From the NCBI GenBank assembly GCA_900318275.1, contig ONJY01000005.1:1-64000 (forward strand): a stretch of DNA of 64,000 bases, written 5' to 3'. The notes beneath the pieces were generated by a model. It saw only the letters and a list, made by a program, of their open reading frames with translations, was not told the DNA's origin and did not search any database. A program made the translations under genes and the position numbers. Within the stretch, counting starts at the first letter, position 1; the number at the start of each line of letters is the position of its first letter. This document shows positions 1-8,937 of this stretch, one piece after another. This DNA is from an uncultured Bacteroidales bacterium (lineage in GTDB: Bacteria > Bacteroidota > Bacteroidia > Bacteroidales > P3).

Positions 1-1
1 G

Positions 2-1357
2 TCGCCGTGGTACGTGGTGGCCTACGGCATGATAGGGGCGTCGTTGAGCGGCGTGACCTTCATGTCGGTGCCTGGTGGCGTATACAACGGGGCGTGGACT
101 TATATGCCGCTGGTCTTCGGCTATGTGCTTGGCTACGCGGTGATAGCGTTGCTGCTGCTGCCGCTCTACTACAGACTCAACCTGACGTCGATATACACCT
201 ATCTGGAACAGCGCTTCGGCGCAAGGAGCGAGAAGACCGGCGCCCTATTCTTCATACTGAGCCGCCTGCTGGGTTCGGCGCTGAGGATGTATCTGGTTGT
301 CTTTGTGCTCTATGAGTTTGTGTTCCGCGCCTGGGGCATACCCTTCTGGGTGCCGGCGGTGGTGTTCATAGCCATCATACTGCTCTACACATTCCGTGGG
401 GGCATCAAGACTGTGGTGTGGACCGATACGCTGCAGACGACCTTCCTGTTGGCGGCGGCGGTGGCTACTGTGGTGGCGATACTCAATAACCTGGACATCA
501 GCTTTGGCGACCTGATGAAGGTGTCGGCGGATAAGGGCTACACGCGCATGTTCGACACCGACCCTACGGCGCCCAAGTTCTGGGTGAAGCAGGTGCTGGC
601 GGGCATGTTCATCACCATCACCATGACGGGCCTTGACCAGGATATGATGCAGAAGAACCTTACCTGCAAGAGCCTGCGCGACGCGCAGAAGAACGTGATG
701 ACCAGCAGCCTGCTGTTCGTGGTGGTCAACATACTGTTCCTCTCGCTCGGCGCTGCGTTGCTGGCCTACTCGGCCGAGACGGGCTTCGCGCTGCCTGTGA
801 ACGAGGTCGGCGCCGTGGTGCCCGACAAGATATTCCCCTCGATAGCCTTCTCGTTGAGCGGCTTCACCGCCGTGGTCTTTGTGCTGGGCATGGTTGCCGC
901 TGGCTACAGCAGCGCCGACGGCACGCTGACGGCGCTGACGACGACCTTCTGCTATGACTTCCTTGGCTTCGGCAAGGGCAAAGACAGAAACGAGAACAAA
1001 GAACTGAGGGTGCGCCGGCTGGTGCATGTGGGCTTCGCGTTTCTCTATCTGCTGGTGATCATCGCCTTCAGGCCCTTCCACCGCCAGTCGCTCATCGACA
1101 CGGTGTTCGACGTGGCCGGCTTCACATACGGGCCTCTGCTGGGCCTTTATGCCTTCGGCCTCTTCACTCGGAGGAATGCTCGCGACCGCTGGGTGCCGCT
1201 GATAGCTGTGGCGTCGCCGGTGGTATGCTATCTGCTGAAGGTATGGTCGCCGGTATGGTTCGGCTATGCCTTCGGGTTCGAGATACTGCTTGTCAACGGC
1301 CTGATAACCTTCGGCCTGTTGTGGCTGTCGTCGGTAGGGAAAGGAGGTAGGGCATGA
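2..1357 (+). CDS. Sodium/solute symporter (SSS family), 5' end outside window
   Basis: C-terminal 451 residues of an inner-membrane sodium:solute symporter. The reading frame is open to the window edge and enters with Ser-Pro-Trp-Tyr, followed by a GASLSGVTF-like segment typical of the SSS (SLC5-like) family, so the true start lies upstream. About eleven strongly hydrophobic segments are spread along the protein, and a conserved Gly-Tyr-Ser-Ser-Ala-Asp-Gly stretch lies near residue 300. The substrate cannot be told: bacterial members carry proline, sugars, sialic acid or carboxylates. The stop overlaps the start of the RNase Z gene by four bases (ATGA), so the two are probably co-transcribed. 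Confidence 0.85.
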   Translation, partial: SPWYVVAYGMIGASLSGVTFMSVPGGVYNGAWTYMPLVFGYVLGYAVIALLLLPLYYRLNLTSIYTYLEQRFGARSEKTGALFFILSRLLGSALRMYLVVFVLYEFVFRAWGIPFWVPAVVFIAIILLYTFRGGIKTVVWTDTLQTTFLLAAAVATVVAILNNLDISFGDLMKVSADKGYTRMFDTDPTAPKFWVKQVLAGMFITITMTGLDQDMMQKNLTCKSLRDAQKNVMTSSLLFVVVNILFLSLGAALLAYSAETGFALPVNEVGAVVPDKIFPSIAFSLSGFTAVVFVLGMVAAGYSSADGTLTALTTTFCYDFLGFGKGKDRNENKELRVRRLVHVGFAFLYLLVIIAFRPFHRQSLIDTVFDVAGFTYGPLLGLYAFGLFTRRNARDRWVPLIAVASPVVCYLLKVWSPVWFGYAFGFEILLVNGLITFGLLWLSSVGKGGRA

Positions 1358-2139
1358 ATTTTTACGTAACGGTATTGGGGTCGGGTGCAGCCCTGCCCAC
1401 GGGTGTGCGGCGCTGCAGCGCCCAGGTGCTCAATGCCAATGGCTTCAAGCTGCTCATCGACTGCGCCGAGGCTACGCAGGACCGCATACGCTACAACCAT
1501 CTGAAACTGCAGAGTATCGGGACGGTGATTATCTCGCACCTGCATGGCGACCATTTCTTCGGGTTGCCTGGGCTGCTGAGCACCATGCACCTCTGCGGTC
1601 GCACAGAGCCGGTGACGATAGTGGCTCCCAAGGGTGCGCGCGAGGTGATAGAGACTACCTTCGCCCTCACGGGCAACCATATAGAGTTTCCTATAGAGTG
1701 GCATGAGATGGACTTCGGCGAGGGTCTGCACAGGGTCTTTGAAGGCAAGCGCTGCACAGTGGATGCCTTCCCGCTGGTGCACTCGGTGCCCACCTACGGT
1801 TTCCGCATCACCGAGGTGCCGCGTGGCAGCAATGCTCCGCGCGTATACAGCTACTGCTGCGACACAGCCTACACGGAAGATATACTGCCTTATATCGAGG
1901 GCTCTAACCTGCTCTGTCTGGAGTGTACCTTCGCCGACGACCTGTTGGAGCTTGCCACGACCCGCTGCCACCTCACCGCAAGCCAGGCTGGGCGTCTGGC
2001 GGCGAAAGCCCATGTGGGGCAGCTGCTGCTGACGCACATCAGTGCCCGCTACCGTGAGCCTGACCAGCTGCTGGCGCAGGCCAGTGCGGAGTTTGCCAAC
2101 TGCATTGTGGCGAGCGACTCGATGCGTATAGATGTGTAG
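1354..2139 (+). CDS. rnz: Ribonuclease Z, short form
   Basis: tRNA 3'-processing endonuclease of the metallo-beta-lactamase fold, 261 residues. The zinc-binding HLHGDH motif is at residues 62-67, followed by FFGLPG. Further ligands are visible as His143 (HSVPTYGFR), Asp170 (CCDTAYT) and His228 (LLLTHIS). The N-terminus has the family's LGSGAALPT and DCAEATQ motifs. The family is usually just over 300 residues. Here the segment between His143 and Asp170 is only about 26 residues, where other members carry a much longer substrate-contact insert. Start at 1354 overlaps the symporter stop as ATGA. A strong hairpin terminator follows. Assignment is secure; the effect of the shortened segment is unknown. 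Confidence 0.9.
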   Translation: MNFYVTVLGSGAALPTGVRRCSAQVLNANGFKLLIDCAEATQDRIRYNHLKLQSIGTVIISHLHGDHFFGLPGLLSTMHLCGRTEPVTIVAPKGAREVIETTFALTGNHIEFPIEWHEMDFGEGLHRVFEGKRCTVDAFPLVHSVPTYGFRITEVPRGSNAPRVYSYCCDTAYTEDILPYIEGSNLLCLECTFADDLLELATTRCHLTASQAGRLAAKAHVGQLLLTHISARYREPDQLLAQASAEFANCIVASDSMRIDV

Positions 2140-2162
2140 CCGTGTGTAGGCGGATGAAAAGA

Positions 2163-2197
2163 AGCGCGGGCGTCTTGCTAAACTAGACGCCCGCGCT
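2163..2197. terminator. Bidirectional hairpin terminator
   Basis: Perfect 13-bp stem (agcgcgggcgtct at 2163-2175 with its complement at 2185-2197) around a 9-base loop, lying between the convergent rnz gene and the giant T9SS protein gene. A-rich sequence lies before it and TTTG after it, so it could serve both genes. Confidence 0.85.
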
Positions 2198-2215
2198 TTG
2201 TGTTGCGGATGTATG

Positions 2216-5200
2216 TTAACGCACAATGAGCTTGCGTACCACGGAGGCCTGTTCGCCGGTGAGGCGGACGAAGTAGGCGCCGCGTGCCAGTGTGCTGACG
2301 TCAAAGGTGGCGCTGCCGTTGACCATGGTGGCGGTCATGACTTTGCGCCCGTTGATGTCTATCAGTTCAGCCATACGCATGGCGTCGGCGCTGACGGTGA
2401 CGACGTTGGTGGCGGGGTTAGGGTTGATGGCCACAGTTAGGGCGTCGTTGTCGGAGATGCCGAGGGTGCCGGTATGCATAGTGCCAGTGATGGCAAAGCT
2501 GTTGCCACCGTCGCCGCAGACGGCGCGCACGGCAATGTCATTATCGGTGTCGGGCGTCAGGTCCGTGGCCGTGTAGTTGGTGACGTTGACGCGGTGCCAG
2601 CCGCTGTTGTTGATGTTGACATCCCAGGCTGTCTCGTTGCCGCCAGCGGACCAGCTGAAGCTGATGGTCGTGGCGGTAGCCTGTCCGTAGGTGAGGTCGG
2701 TGGGCGGTGTGCATGATTGACGTGCCACGGTGACGTTGTCGATGGCTGCCGGCGGGTTGGTGACCGTGAGGGCGTCGACCTTCCAGCAGAAGATGAGGGC
2801 GTAGTTGCCAGCGGCCTCAATGTTTGCCACGGTGTAGATGGTCTGCCAAGCCTCCTCCATGCTCAGCGGGTCGGTGAGGCTCTGCCATGAAGCGGGTATC
2901 TCGGTGATGTCTGATACCGGAGCCTCGGTCTCGGGGGCGATATAGGCGCGCAGATAGTCGCAGTCGATGGTGGTGGGCTCGCCCATGGCCTTCCAGTCGA
3001 AGCTGATGTCATAGTTGCCGCTGTCGGTGAGATTGAGGATGCGGTAGGCGTAAGAATGTGTCTCGTCGCTGATGTAGGTGTTGCTCATACCGCCGTCGGT
3101 GCTTATGTACAGCGAGCGGCTGCCACCGTTGTTGAGGGCGTTGCCTATATGCCATTGGTTGTTCTCGGCTTGCGCATAGTTCCAGAGGGTGTCGTGCGTG
3201 GCCTCAAAGCCGGTGCTGTAAGGCAGGTTGGCGGGCAGGGCGTGGGTGGTGAAGGTGACTGTACGCGGACGGCTGTAGACGTTGTCCTCGCATTCGCGGC
3301 GTACGGTGACGGTGTATGTGGTGTAGGGGGTGAGGTTGTCGACTGTGTAGTTTAACTGTTCGTACACAGAAGCTGAGTCCTCGTCAGTCCATTTGATGCT
3401 GAAGTCGCCCAGCGTGGTGCCGGCGCTCCAGTCGAAGTGTGCGTTGGTGGCATCCACCTGTGAGACTACTATGGGTGCGGGTTTCAGGCAGTTGCCGGTG
3501 ACGTAGACCTCCACATCGTCCATGTATCCGTTGACCACTCGGTTGTCGCCGGTGGTTACGAGCATGACGGCTATGCGGCTGTTCGTGCCATTGTAGCCTG
3601 ACAGGTTGACGTCATATTCGTGCCAGTTGGTGTTGGCAGGCGTGAATGTCGCCAGGCGGGTGAAGCCCACGGTGTCGTTTCCGTCGCCGGCGATACCTAC
3701 GATGATGCGGCTATTGTCAGCGTTGATGCTGACCTTGTAGCGGAACGAAAGGCTGAGGGTGTTGACGGCAGCGCTGAATTGCGGCAGCTTGGCCAGCGAG
3801 TAGCAGGCGGTATAGGCGCCCGAGCTGGCGAAGAAGTACAGCGACTTGTTGCCGTTGGTGTTCTCGGCATAGGGGTAAGGTGTGGTGGCGTCGGTGACGC
3901 TTATCCAGCAGGGGTTGTAGGTGCTGTCACCCGTGGCCCAGGTCTCAAAGTCCTCGCTCCAGGGCAGGTCGCTGACGGTCTCGCAGAGGGTGTGGAAGCT
4001 GACCACCTGGCTGTGGTCGGACATGCTGCTAGGTCCGCAGACCGTGCGTGCCGTGAGGGTGTGGATGGTGCCGGGGGTGAGGTTCTCTATGGTGTAAGTG
4101 TTGCCGTTCACTTCGATGCCGGTGGTGCTACCGTCAAGGTAGAGCATGTAGTGCGCCGTGTTGTGCACATCGTTGAGCGTCACGGTGACACCCTCGGTGG
4201 AGGTGTCACTCAGCGTGATGACAGGGGCGGTGCAGAGGCTCGTGACGTTCACCGTGATGGCGTCGATGTTCACCAGGCTGGTGCTACGGAAGGCTATGTT
4301 GCCTGTGGTGAAGCCAGCAAAGGTGATTGTGAACATATGCCAGGAGCCCGTGTTTGTAGGAGCGCAGGTCTGCACGTGCACAAAGGTGTTGGTGTCCATG
4401 TGGTTGCTCATCACACCCACTTCGATGTTGGCTTGGGCGTCGGTCCTGCGCACGGCGAAGGTGAGCTGCAGGTCGCTTAGGTTGTTGCTGAACCACGGCA
4501 GGGCAAAGACTGTAGGTGCCGCTGTGGTGCCGTAGCAGTAGAGGCTGTTGGCACCGTTGTAGTGTACGTCGTTTACATAGAGGGGGTAATAACTGGAGTA
4601 GCGGCAGGCCACCGTCCAGCAAGGTATGTTGAGGGCGTACTGTTCGGAAAGACCGCCAGTGGGGTAGGTGTCAAAGTTCTCGCTCCACGGCAGGTCGCTC
4701 TCAGCGATGCCGGCACACTGGGTGCGGAACTGCACGGTCACGGGGCTGTAGCTGCCGCCGTCGGGGCAGTTGGCCACCACCTCAACAGTGTAGACGGTGC
4801 CGGCGGTGAGGCCGGTGAGCGGTATCTCCGTGGTGGTGTATGTGGCGTTGTTGATCACCATTGTGCTGCCGTCGTTGACGCTCACCGTGTAGTTGGGGCT
4901 GTCGTTGCTGTCGGCCACGTGCAGGTGTGCCGAGGTGTTGGTGATGTCGCTCACCACCACTGTCGTGGGTTGCGGGCAGTTGGGGGCCACGCTCACCACG
5001 ATGTCGTCGACGACAACGTCCTGCCCAGTGCCGACAAACTTGATGGCCAGGTTGGTGGCTGTGGCAGGTACAGAGGGTACTGTGAGTTCAACATTGCTCC
5101 AGCCGTTGGCGCTGTAGGCGTAGACGGTGCCGACATACGTGGCCAGCGGCACAAATGTGTTGGCGCTGCTGCTGTTGGTGACATAGCCCAGCTGTATGCC

Positions 5201-7111
5201 GTCGGTCGAGGTGTTGGTGCGGAACCAGAGGTTTACAATCAGCTGGTCGAGCGGAACGTCGAAGCCGGGTAGCACGCACATGGTGTTCTGGTTGGTGTTG
5301 CCGCTCCAGAGCAGGCCGTTGCCGGCGCCGCTGCCGTGGTTGCGGTATGAGGCGTACTTGGGATATCCTCCGGTGGCGTTGAGGATTGTCCAGCAAGGCA
5401 TGGCTGCCTGGGCGTTATTGGTATAGCTGTCAAAGTTCTCGCTGAAGGGCATCGCCTCCTCGGGTATGAGGCCGCAGCCAGTGCGTATAGAGGCAGTGAC
5501 GGGTGCCGTGTAGCTGCCGTCGCTGCATTCGGCCTCGGCGCTGACGGTGTAAGCTGTGTTGGGCGTCAGGCCTGTGGCGTTGAAGTTGAGCACATTGATG
5601 TCGGTGAAGACTATAGGCTCGTCGCCGTTGTCGGGTGTGAAGGTGATGCGGTACGATACGTGGCTCGAGACTGCGGTGTCGCCGATGTGCACCATGGCGT
5701 CGTTGCCAGTGATGTTGTCGACGGTGACACCCGTCAGACGCGGACAGCTGGGGGTGACAAGCACATAAAGGTTATCGATGTAGAGCGTGCCGTTGGTGTT
5801 GGCTTGTGTGTTGTGGCAGCGGAAAGCGATGTAGTAGCCGTTGCCCGAATAGGTGCTCAGGTCGACGGTCTTCTCCACCCATGTGGCGTTCATGCCCGAG
5901 AAGGTCTGCACGGTGGTGAAGGTCGCCTGGTTGGTGGGATCGGTCATCACACCCACCTCCAGCACCTCGGTGTACAGGACGTCGCCGTTATAGTATACTC
6001 CGTTGTCCTTCACGTTGAAGACTACTGATTTGTCGTAGAGGCTCTCAAATTCGGGCAGTATGGCCAGCTCGTACTGCGATGTGCCGCGCACACGGAACAC
6101 CATAGCCTTGCTGTTCACACCGTCAACTCCATCGGTGACACCAATCTTCGGATAGTCAGTATTGCTGCTGTAGCCATAGTTGAGGCCCCTGTAGCATGGC
6201 AGGTCCGATACCGAGCCGTCGCTGTAGGAGTTGAAGTTGTCGCCCCACGGCATCTCGTCGTCGCCCACGATGCCACAGGTCGTATGTCCCGTCACCGACA
6301 CACGCGTCGAATACTGTCCGCTGCCGCAGCTGGCCACAACACCGAACGTGTATTCCGAGTTGCTCTCCAACCCTGTGACGACGTATGTCGTTCCGGTCAC
6401 ACTGTCGGCCATCACCGTCGTGTCGCTCATGTCAAAAACCGTGTAGGTCGTACCGCTACCATTCTGGTTGTCTGTCCAGCTCAGCTGCAGGCTTCCAATC
6501 GTCGACGAGATTACTTGCAGGTTGGTCACGGGCATGCAGCTGGCGTCGGCGGCCATCTCGATGTCGTCGATATAGAGATAGTTGGAAGTGCCGGTGCCCA
6601 GATAGCTGTCGTAGTTGATGGCTACATATTTTGTGCCGGCGGGCAGGTTGATGTCATAGTCGGTCCACACCGTGGTGTTTGAGCCCGAGTTGGTTGTAGT
6701 GTAGCCGAGCCATGTGAAACTGCTCACATCGGCCGTGGTGGCGGAGTAGCCCACGCGGAAGCGCTCGTTCACCCAGTTGCTGTGCTTCCTGTACTTGAAG
6801 TTCAGGTGCATACCGTTGGGGCAACTCAGCTCCGGACTTATCAGGTACTGGTTGTAGTTGCCGTTGGCGGCGGAGGCGTTCGATGAGAACTGGAAGCACC
6901 ATGAGCCGGTGTAGTGCTGCGACGTGGTGCGCATCATGTTGTTGGTGTTCTCGGTGTTCATGCTCTGCGTCGTCCATCTGTTCATCTCCGAGGCCTCTTC
7001 AAAGCCGTAGCTGTAGGGCAGCGACTGCTGGGCCTGGATTTCCCCAGTCAGGGCAAAAGGCACTACGAGAAGTGTGGCCATTACGAATCTACGTAGGTTC
7101 TTGGTCTTCAT
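2216..7111 (-). CDS. Giant T9SS-exported multidomain surface protein (FN3 and jelly-roll modules)
   Basis: A 1631-residue exported protein, assuming the start at 7111 (MKTKNLRRF), because a classic signal peptide ending near IQAQ follows at once; an upstream in-frame ATG at 7171 would add 20 unlikely residues. The mature part alternates two modules about six times: a jelly-roll 'cleaved adhesin'-like unit (LPYSYGFE / MPWGDNFNSY / LPWSENFDTY beginnings, YIDDIE or VDNVTV ends) and a fibronectin-III-like unit that begins with Cys-x-x-Pro and contains LTPNTAYTV-like strands. The last 80 residues form a type A T9SS sorting domain (NPNPATNVVTVS, GRKV, LARGAYFVRL, ending VRKLIVR). This predicts export across the outer membrane and surface attachment. 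Ligand unknown; adhesion or glycan binding is inferred from the domains. Confidence 0.85.
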   Translation of the reverse strand: MKTKNLRRFVMATLLVVPFALTGEIQAQQSLPYSYGFEEASEMNRWTTQSMNTENTNNMMRTTSQHYTGSWCFQFSSNASAANGNYNQYLISPELSCPNGMHLNFKYRKHSNWVNERFRVGYSATTADVSSFTWLGYTTTNSGSNTTVWTDYDINLPAGTKYVAINYDSYLGTGTSNYLYIDDIEMAADASCMPVTNLQVISSTIGSLQLSWTDNQNGSGTTYTVFDMSDTTVMADSVTGTTYVVTGLESNSEYTFGVVASCGSGQYSTRVSVTGHTTCGIVGDDEMPWGDNFNSYSDGSVSDLPCYRGLNYGYSSNTDYPKIGVTDGVDGVNSKAMVFRVRGTSQYELAILPEFESLYDKSVVFNVKDNGVYYNGDVLYTEVLEVGVMTDPTNQATFTTVQTFSGMNATWVEKTVDLSTYSGNGYYIAFRCHNTQANTNGTLYIDNLYVLVTPSCPRLTGVTVDNITGNDAMVHIGDTAVSSHVSYRITFTPDNGDEPIVFTDINVLNFNATGLTPNTAYTVSAEAECSDGSYTAPVTASIRTGCGLIPEEAMPFSENFDSYTNNAQAAMPCWTILNATGGYPKYASYRNHGSGAGNGLLWSGNTNQNTMCVLPGFDVPLDQLIVNLWFRTNTSTDGIQLGYVTNSSSANTFVPLATYVGTVYAYSANGWSNVELTVPSVPATATNLAIKFVGTGQDVVVDDIVVSVAPNCPQPTTVVVSDITNTSAHLHVADSNDSPNYTVSVNDGSTMVINNATYTTTEIPLTGLTAGTVYTVEVVANCPDGGSYSPVTVQFRTQCAGIAESDLPWSENFDTYPTGGLSEQYALNIPCWTVACRYSSYYPLYVNDVHYNGANSLYCYGTTAAPTVFALPWFSNNLSDLQLTFAVRRTDAQANIEVGVMSNHMDTNTFVHVQTCAPTNTGSWHMFTITFAGFTTGNIAFRSTSLVNIDAITVNVTSLCTAPVITLSDTSTEGVTVTLNDVHNTAHYMLYLDGSTTGIEVNGNTYTIENLTPGTIHTLTARTVCGPSSMSDHSQVVSFHTLCETVSDLPWSEDFETWATGDSTYNPCWISVTDATTPYPYAENTNGNKSLYFFASSGAYTACYSLAKLPQFSAAVNTLSLSFRYKVSINADNSRIIVGIAGDGNDTVGFTRLATFTPANTNWHEYDVNLSGYNGTNSRIAVMLVTTGDNRVVNGYMDDVEVYVTGNCLKPAPIVVSQVDATNAHFDWSAGTTLGDFSIKWTDEDSASVYEQLNYTVDNLTPYTTYTVTVRRECEDNVYSRPRTVTFTTHALPANLPYSTGFEATHDTLWNYAQAENNQWHIGNALNNGGSRSLYISTDGGMSNTYISDETHSYAYRILNLTDSGNYDISFDWKAMGEPTTIDCDYLRAYIAPETEAPVSDITEIPASWQSLTDPLSMEEAWQTIYTVANIEAAGNYALIFCWKVDALTVTNPPAAIDNVTVARQSCTPPTDLTYGQATATTISFSWSAGGNETAWDVNINNSGWHRVNVTNYTATDLTPDTDNDIAVRAVCGDGGNSFAITGTMHTGTLGISDNDALTVAINPNPATNVVTVSADAMRMAELIDINGRKVMTATMVNGSATFDVSTLARGAYFVRLTGEQASVVRKLIVR

Positions 7112-7175
7112 TCTGTATGTTTTATTAATTGTTAATCTTTGATTTACGTGTGTTCTATATAATAGATTCAATGTG

Positions 7176-7206
7176 CAAAATTAGTAATTCTGTTCAAAAT
7201 GGCAAA
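7176..7206 (-). promoter_or_regulatory. Bacteroidota-type promoter of the giant surface protein
   Basis: On the minus strand TAATTTTG (complement at 7176-7183) is preceded by TTTG (complement at 7203-7206) with a 19-base spacer, matching the -7/-33 consensus of Bacteroidota. It leaves a leader of about 60 bases before the start at 7111. Confidence 0.6.
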
Positions 7207-7255
7207 AATGTTAGTTAAATTTAACGTTTTCTGCACGATAACGGCTCCCCGACAG

Positions 7256-7356
7256 TTCCTCCCCGGCCCCTCCTCGGCCTTACTATCGCATCCGGTGCAT
7301 CGATGGCCGAAGCAAGGCCGAGGAGGGGCCGAAGGGGGCCGAAGGGGCTCCGAGCA
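7256..7356. repeat. GGCCGAAG palindromic element, copy A
   Basis: Intergenic element with an 18-bp perfect inverted repeat (cggcccctcctcggcctt at 7264-7281 and its complement at 7314-7331) around a 32-base loop. A GCCGAAGGGG motif is repeated after the right arm and the element ends GGGGCTCCG. The stretch from 7284 recurs nearly base for base at 55980, and the 3' end recurs at 22361, inside a gene. It fills most of the gap between the giant protein gene and the tRNA. No gene is supported in this gap. Confidence 0.75.
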
Positions 7357-7442
7357 AAAGCAGATAGGGTAAGGACTGAGAGAAATTCGATGTGTGTAAC
7401 GTGTTGTTACGTAGTGATTTGTGATATTGTCCAAAAATTAAT

Positions 7443-7473
7443 TTTGCCATGTCGGCAAAAAGTAGTATTTTTG
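7443..7473 (+). promoter_or_regulatory. Promoter of tRNA-Ser
   Basis: TTTG at 7443-7446 and TATTTTTG at 7466-7473 with a 19-base spacer, ending 17 bases before the tRNA 5' end. Confidence 0.65.
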
Positions 7474-7490
7474 CACCCTCAAAATCCTGA

Positions 7491-7577
7491 GGAGAGATGC
7501 CGGAGTGGTCGATCGGGGCGGTCTCGAAAACCGTTGACCAGCTTGCTGGTCCCAGGGTTCGAATCCCTGTCTCTCCG
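7491..7577 (+). tRNA. tRNA-Ser (anticodon CGA)
   Basis: Acceptor stem GGAGAGA (7491-7497) pairs with TCTCTCC (7570-7576), discriminator G at 7577. The anticodon stem CGGT/ACCG encloses loop CTCGAAA with anticodon CGA at 7525-7527, reading UCG. A long variable arm (TTGACCAGCTTGCTGGTCCC region) marks a class II tRNA and supports serine. The T arm is CAGGGTTCGAATCCCTG. CCA is not encoded. The 3' end is the integration target of the neighbouring element: bases 7563-7578 recur at 13926-13941. Confidence 0.95.
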
Positions 7578-7578
7578 C
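7563..7578. other. Left attachment site (attL) in tRNA-Ser
   Basis: The 16-bp sequence atccctgtctctccgc covers the 3' half of the T arm and the acceptor strand, and recurs exactly at 13926. The tRNA stays intact, as expected when a tyrosine integrase uses a tRNA 3' end. Confidence 0.85.
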
Positions 7579-7583
7579 CGAAG

Positions 7584-7630
7584 AATGCTGCAAATACCTG
7601 ATAATTATAGGTCTTGCAGCATTTTCTTTT
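7584..7630 (+). terminator. Terminator supplied to the tRNA by the element
   Basis: AATGCTGCAA (7584-7593) pairs with TTGCAGCATT (7614-7623), with an inner ACCT/AGGT pairing, followed by TTTCTTTTG. It lies 7 bases after the tRNA, inside the element, and so replaces the tRNA's own terminator now at 13950. Confidence 0.7.
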
Positions 7631-7657
7631 GTCTGTGTGCATGATAATGTGCATGTT

Positions 7658-8107
7658 TTAGTGCCAGTGAAGATCTTTGAACAGGTCAGGATTAGTGGAT
7701 AACGCCTCGGTCAGTTTCTTCTTGTTATAGTACTTCGTGTTGCCTATTTTGAACTGGACACCAGCCCTTTTCAGTATGCCGCTTTTGGCTATGGCGTTGG
7801 CTTTATTGATACCACAGTTTATAAAGTTTGCCAAGCCCCTTGTTCCTCTAATCACTTCTTCCTCGTCAGTATGGGGGACTTCCACTGCGTCAATGGTGGT
7901 ATTTGATGTGGTGGGAACTTGGATTGGGGCGAGTTGCAACTGCTTCTTCAACTCGGAGTAGAAGAGCATCTGAACATCGCAGAAGTTCTTTGCCATTGAT
8001 AGGAATGACGTGTTTGGGTTGCCGTCGCTTACATCCAGTAACCCATTGAAGGGTGGCTGTGCTACATTGCACTTGCCAATCTCATTAATACATACAATGC
8101 TTTTCAT
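7658..8107 (-). CDS. Putative DNA-binding protein (DUF3853/excisionase-like)
   Basis: A 149-residue protein. The C-terminal half (about residues 82-140) begins with Ile-Arg-Gly-Thr-Arg-Gly-Leu-Ala and resembles the small helix-turn-helix proteins (DUF3853-like) common in Bacteroides integrative elements, where such proteins act as excisionase-like or regulatory factors. The N-terminal half is not recognised. It has its own promoter (TATATTTG, complement at 8134-8141) and lies next to attL, a usual place for an excision factor. Family placement is by motif only; a role in excision is inference. Confidence 0.55.
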   Translation of the reverse strand: MKSIVCINEIGKCNVAQPPFNGLLDVSDGNPNTSFLSMAKNFCDVQMLFYSELKKQLQLAPIQVPTTSNTTIDAVEVPHTDEEEVIRGTRGLANFINCGINKANAIAKSGILKRAGVQFKIGNTKYYNKKKLTEALSTNPDLFKDLHWH

Positions 8108-8133
8108 ATCTAACTTTTTAATTGATTATACCT

Positions 8134-8155
8134 CAAATATACAACTTTTTTTCGG
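8134..8155 (-). promoter_or_regulatory. Promoter with GAAAAAAAGTTGTATATTTG motif
   Basis: Minus-strand TATATTTG (complement of 8134-8141) is immediately preceded by an A-tract and GTTG. The same A-tract/GTTGTATAT block recurs upstream of the primase-like gene (about 10750) and the integrase (about 13746), so three element operons share this promoter form. Confidence 0.55.
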
Positions 8156-8170
8156 ATATGTGAAAAGGAA

Positions 8171-8788
8171 TCACACGAAAATTTGCAATTTTCTTAATGT
8201 GTTGACGCTCGTACCTGTGAGTTTGCTGACGTTTCGGAGACTATAGGACTTCCTCAGTAACTTGATTTCTTCGCTGTACTGGGCTTTCATGTCCTCGTCA
8301 CTCTTGCGGTAGCCCTCTCTGCGTCCTACCTTGCCGCCCTCGCTGCGGTAGTGATTGTAGCCGCTTTCCATGCGTGAGCGTATCAGTCCACGCTCCATAG
8401 AGTTGAACTGTGCCATGATACCCAAGACCAGTTGTGCTATTGGATTGACCGTGCCGTCGGGTTGTAAGGTTTCAAGCCCATTCTGCAAGATATAAAGGCT
8501 TACCTTGAGTTCGTTCAACTGCTCGACGATGGAGAGAAAGTCCACAATACGGCGGCTCAAACGGCTGCACTCGTATATCAGAACCTTATCAACCTTGTGC
8601 GTCTGTATGTAGTCCATCAACTCGCTCAACTGCTCACGCTCGGCTACTTTCTTGGCTCCGCTGACCTTTTCGCTGAATTCCTTAACCACCTCATAACCCA
8701 TTTTGCTGGCGTATTCCCGAAGGTCGGCAATCTGGCGTTCATAATCCTGTGTGCTGGTGCTAACTCTTGCGTAAATTATTGCTTTCAT
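8171..8788 (-). CDS. Serine recombinase (resolvase/invertase family)
   Basis: 205 residues. N-terminal resolvase domain with catalytic Ser10 in the YARVST motif, the conserved Glu-Cys-Ser-Arg-Leu-Ser-Arg segment near residue 75, and the MAQFNSMERGLIRSRMESG helix. A short C-terminal helix-turn-helix (about residues 170-205, with LRKSYSLRNVSKLTGTS) should bind the crossover site. The size fits resolvases and invertases rather than large serine integrases. It is divergent from the XRE gene. Likely roles are dimer resolution of the excised circle or inversion of a DNA segment; no inverted crossover sites were identified. Confidence 0.9.
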   Translation of the reverse strand: MKAIIYARVSTSTQDYERQIADLREYASKMGYEVVKEFSEKVSGAKKVAEREQLSELMDYIQTHKVDKVLIYECSRLSRRIVDFLSIVEQLNELKVSLYILQNGLETLQPDGTVNPIAQLVLGIMAQFNSMERGLIRSRMESGYNHYRSEGGKVGRREGYRKSDEDMKAQYSEEIKLLRKSYSLRNVSKLTGTSVNTLRKLQIFV

Positions 8789-8819
8789 ATTGCTAACTTT
8801 TTATATCATTTTCTGATTG

Positions 8820-8918
8820 CAAAATTACATAAAATTATCAACATAGCAAAATATAAATGATAACTTTAGTTATTTTTAACTTTAGTTGATGCTATTTTAA
8901 ATCATTTTCTTATATTTG
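8820..8918. promoter_or_regulatory. Divergent promoters between recombinase and XRE gene
   Basis: Minus-strand TAATTTTG (complement of 8820-8827) faces the recombinase. Plus-strand TATATTTG (8911-8918) faces the regulator, whose ATG follows 19 bases later. The AT-rich centre, with repeated AACTTTAGTT, is a plausible operator for the XRE protein. Confidence 0.55.
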
Positions 8919-8937
8919 CACTTTAAACCGCAGCACC

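Noticed and set aside
7283..7654. Minus-strand frame overlapping the tRNA and copy A of the repeat
   Set aside because: It is made of reverse-read tRNA and repeat sequence; no start context.
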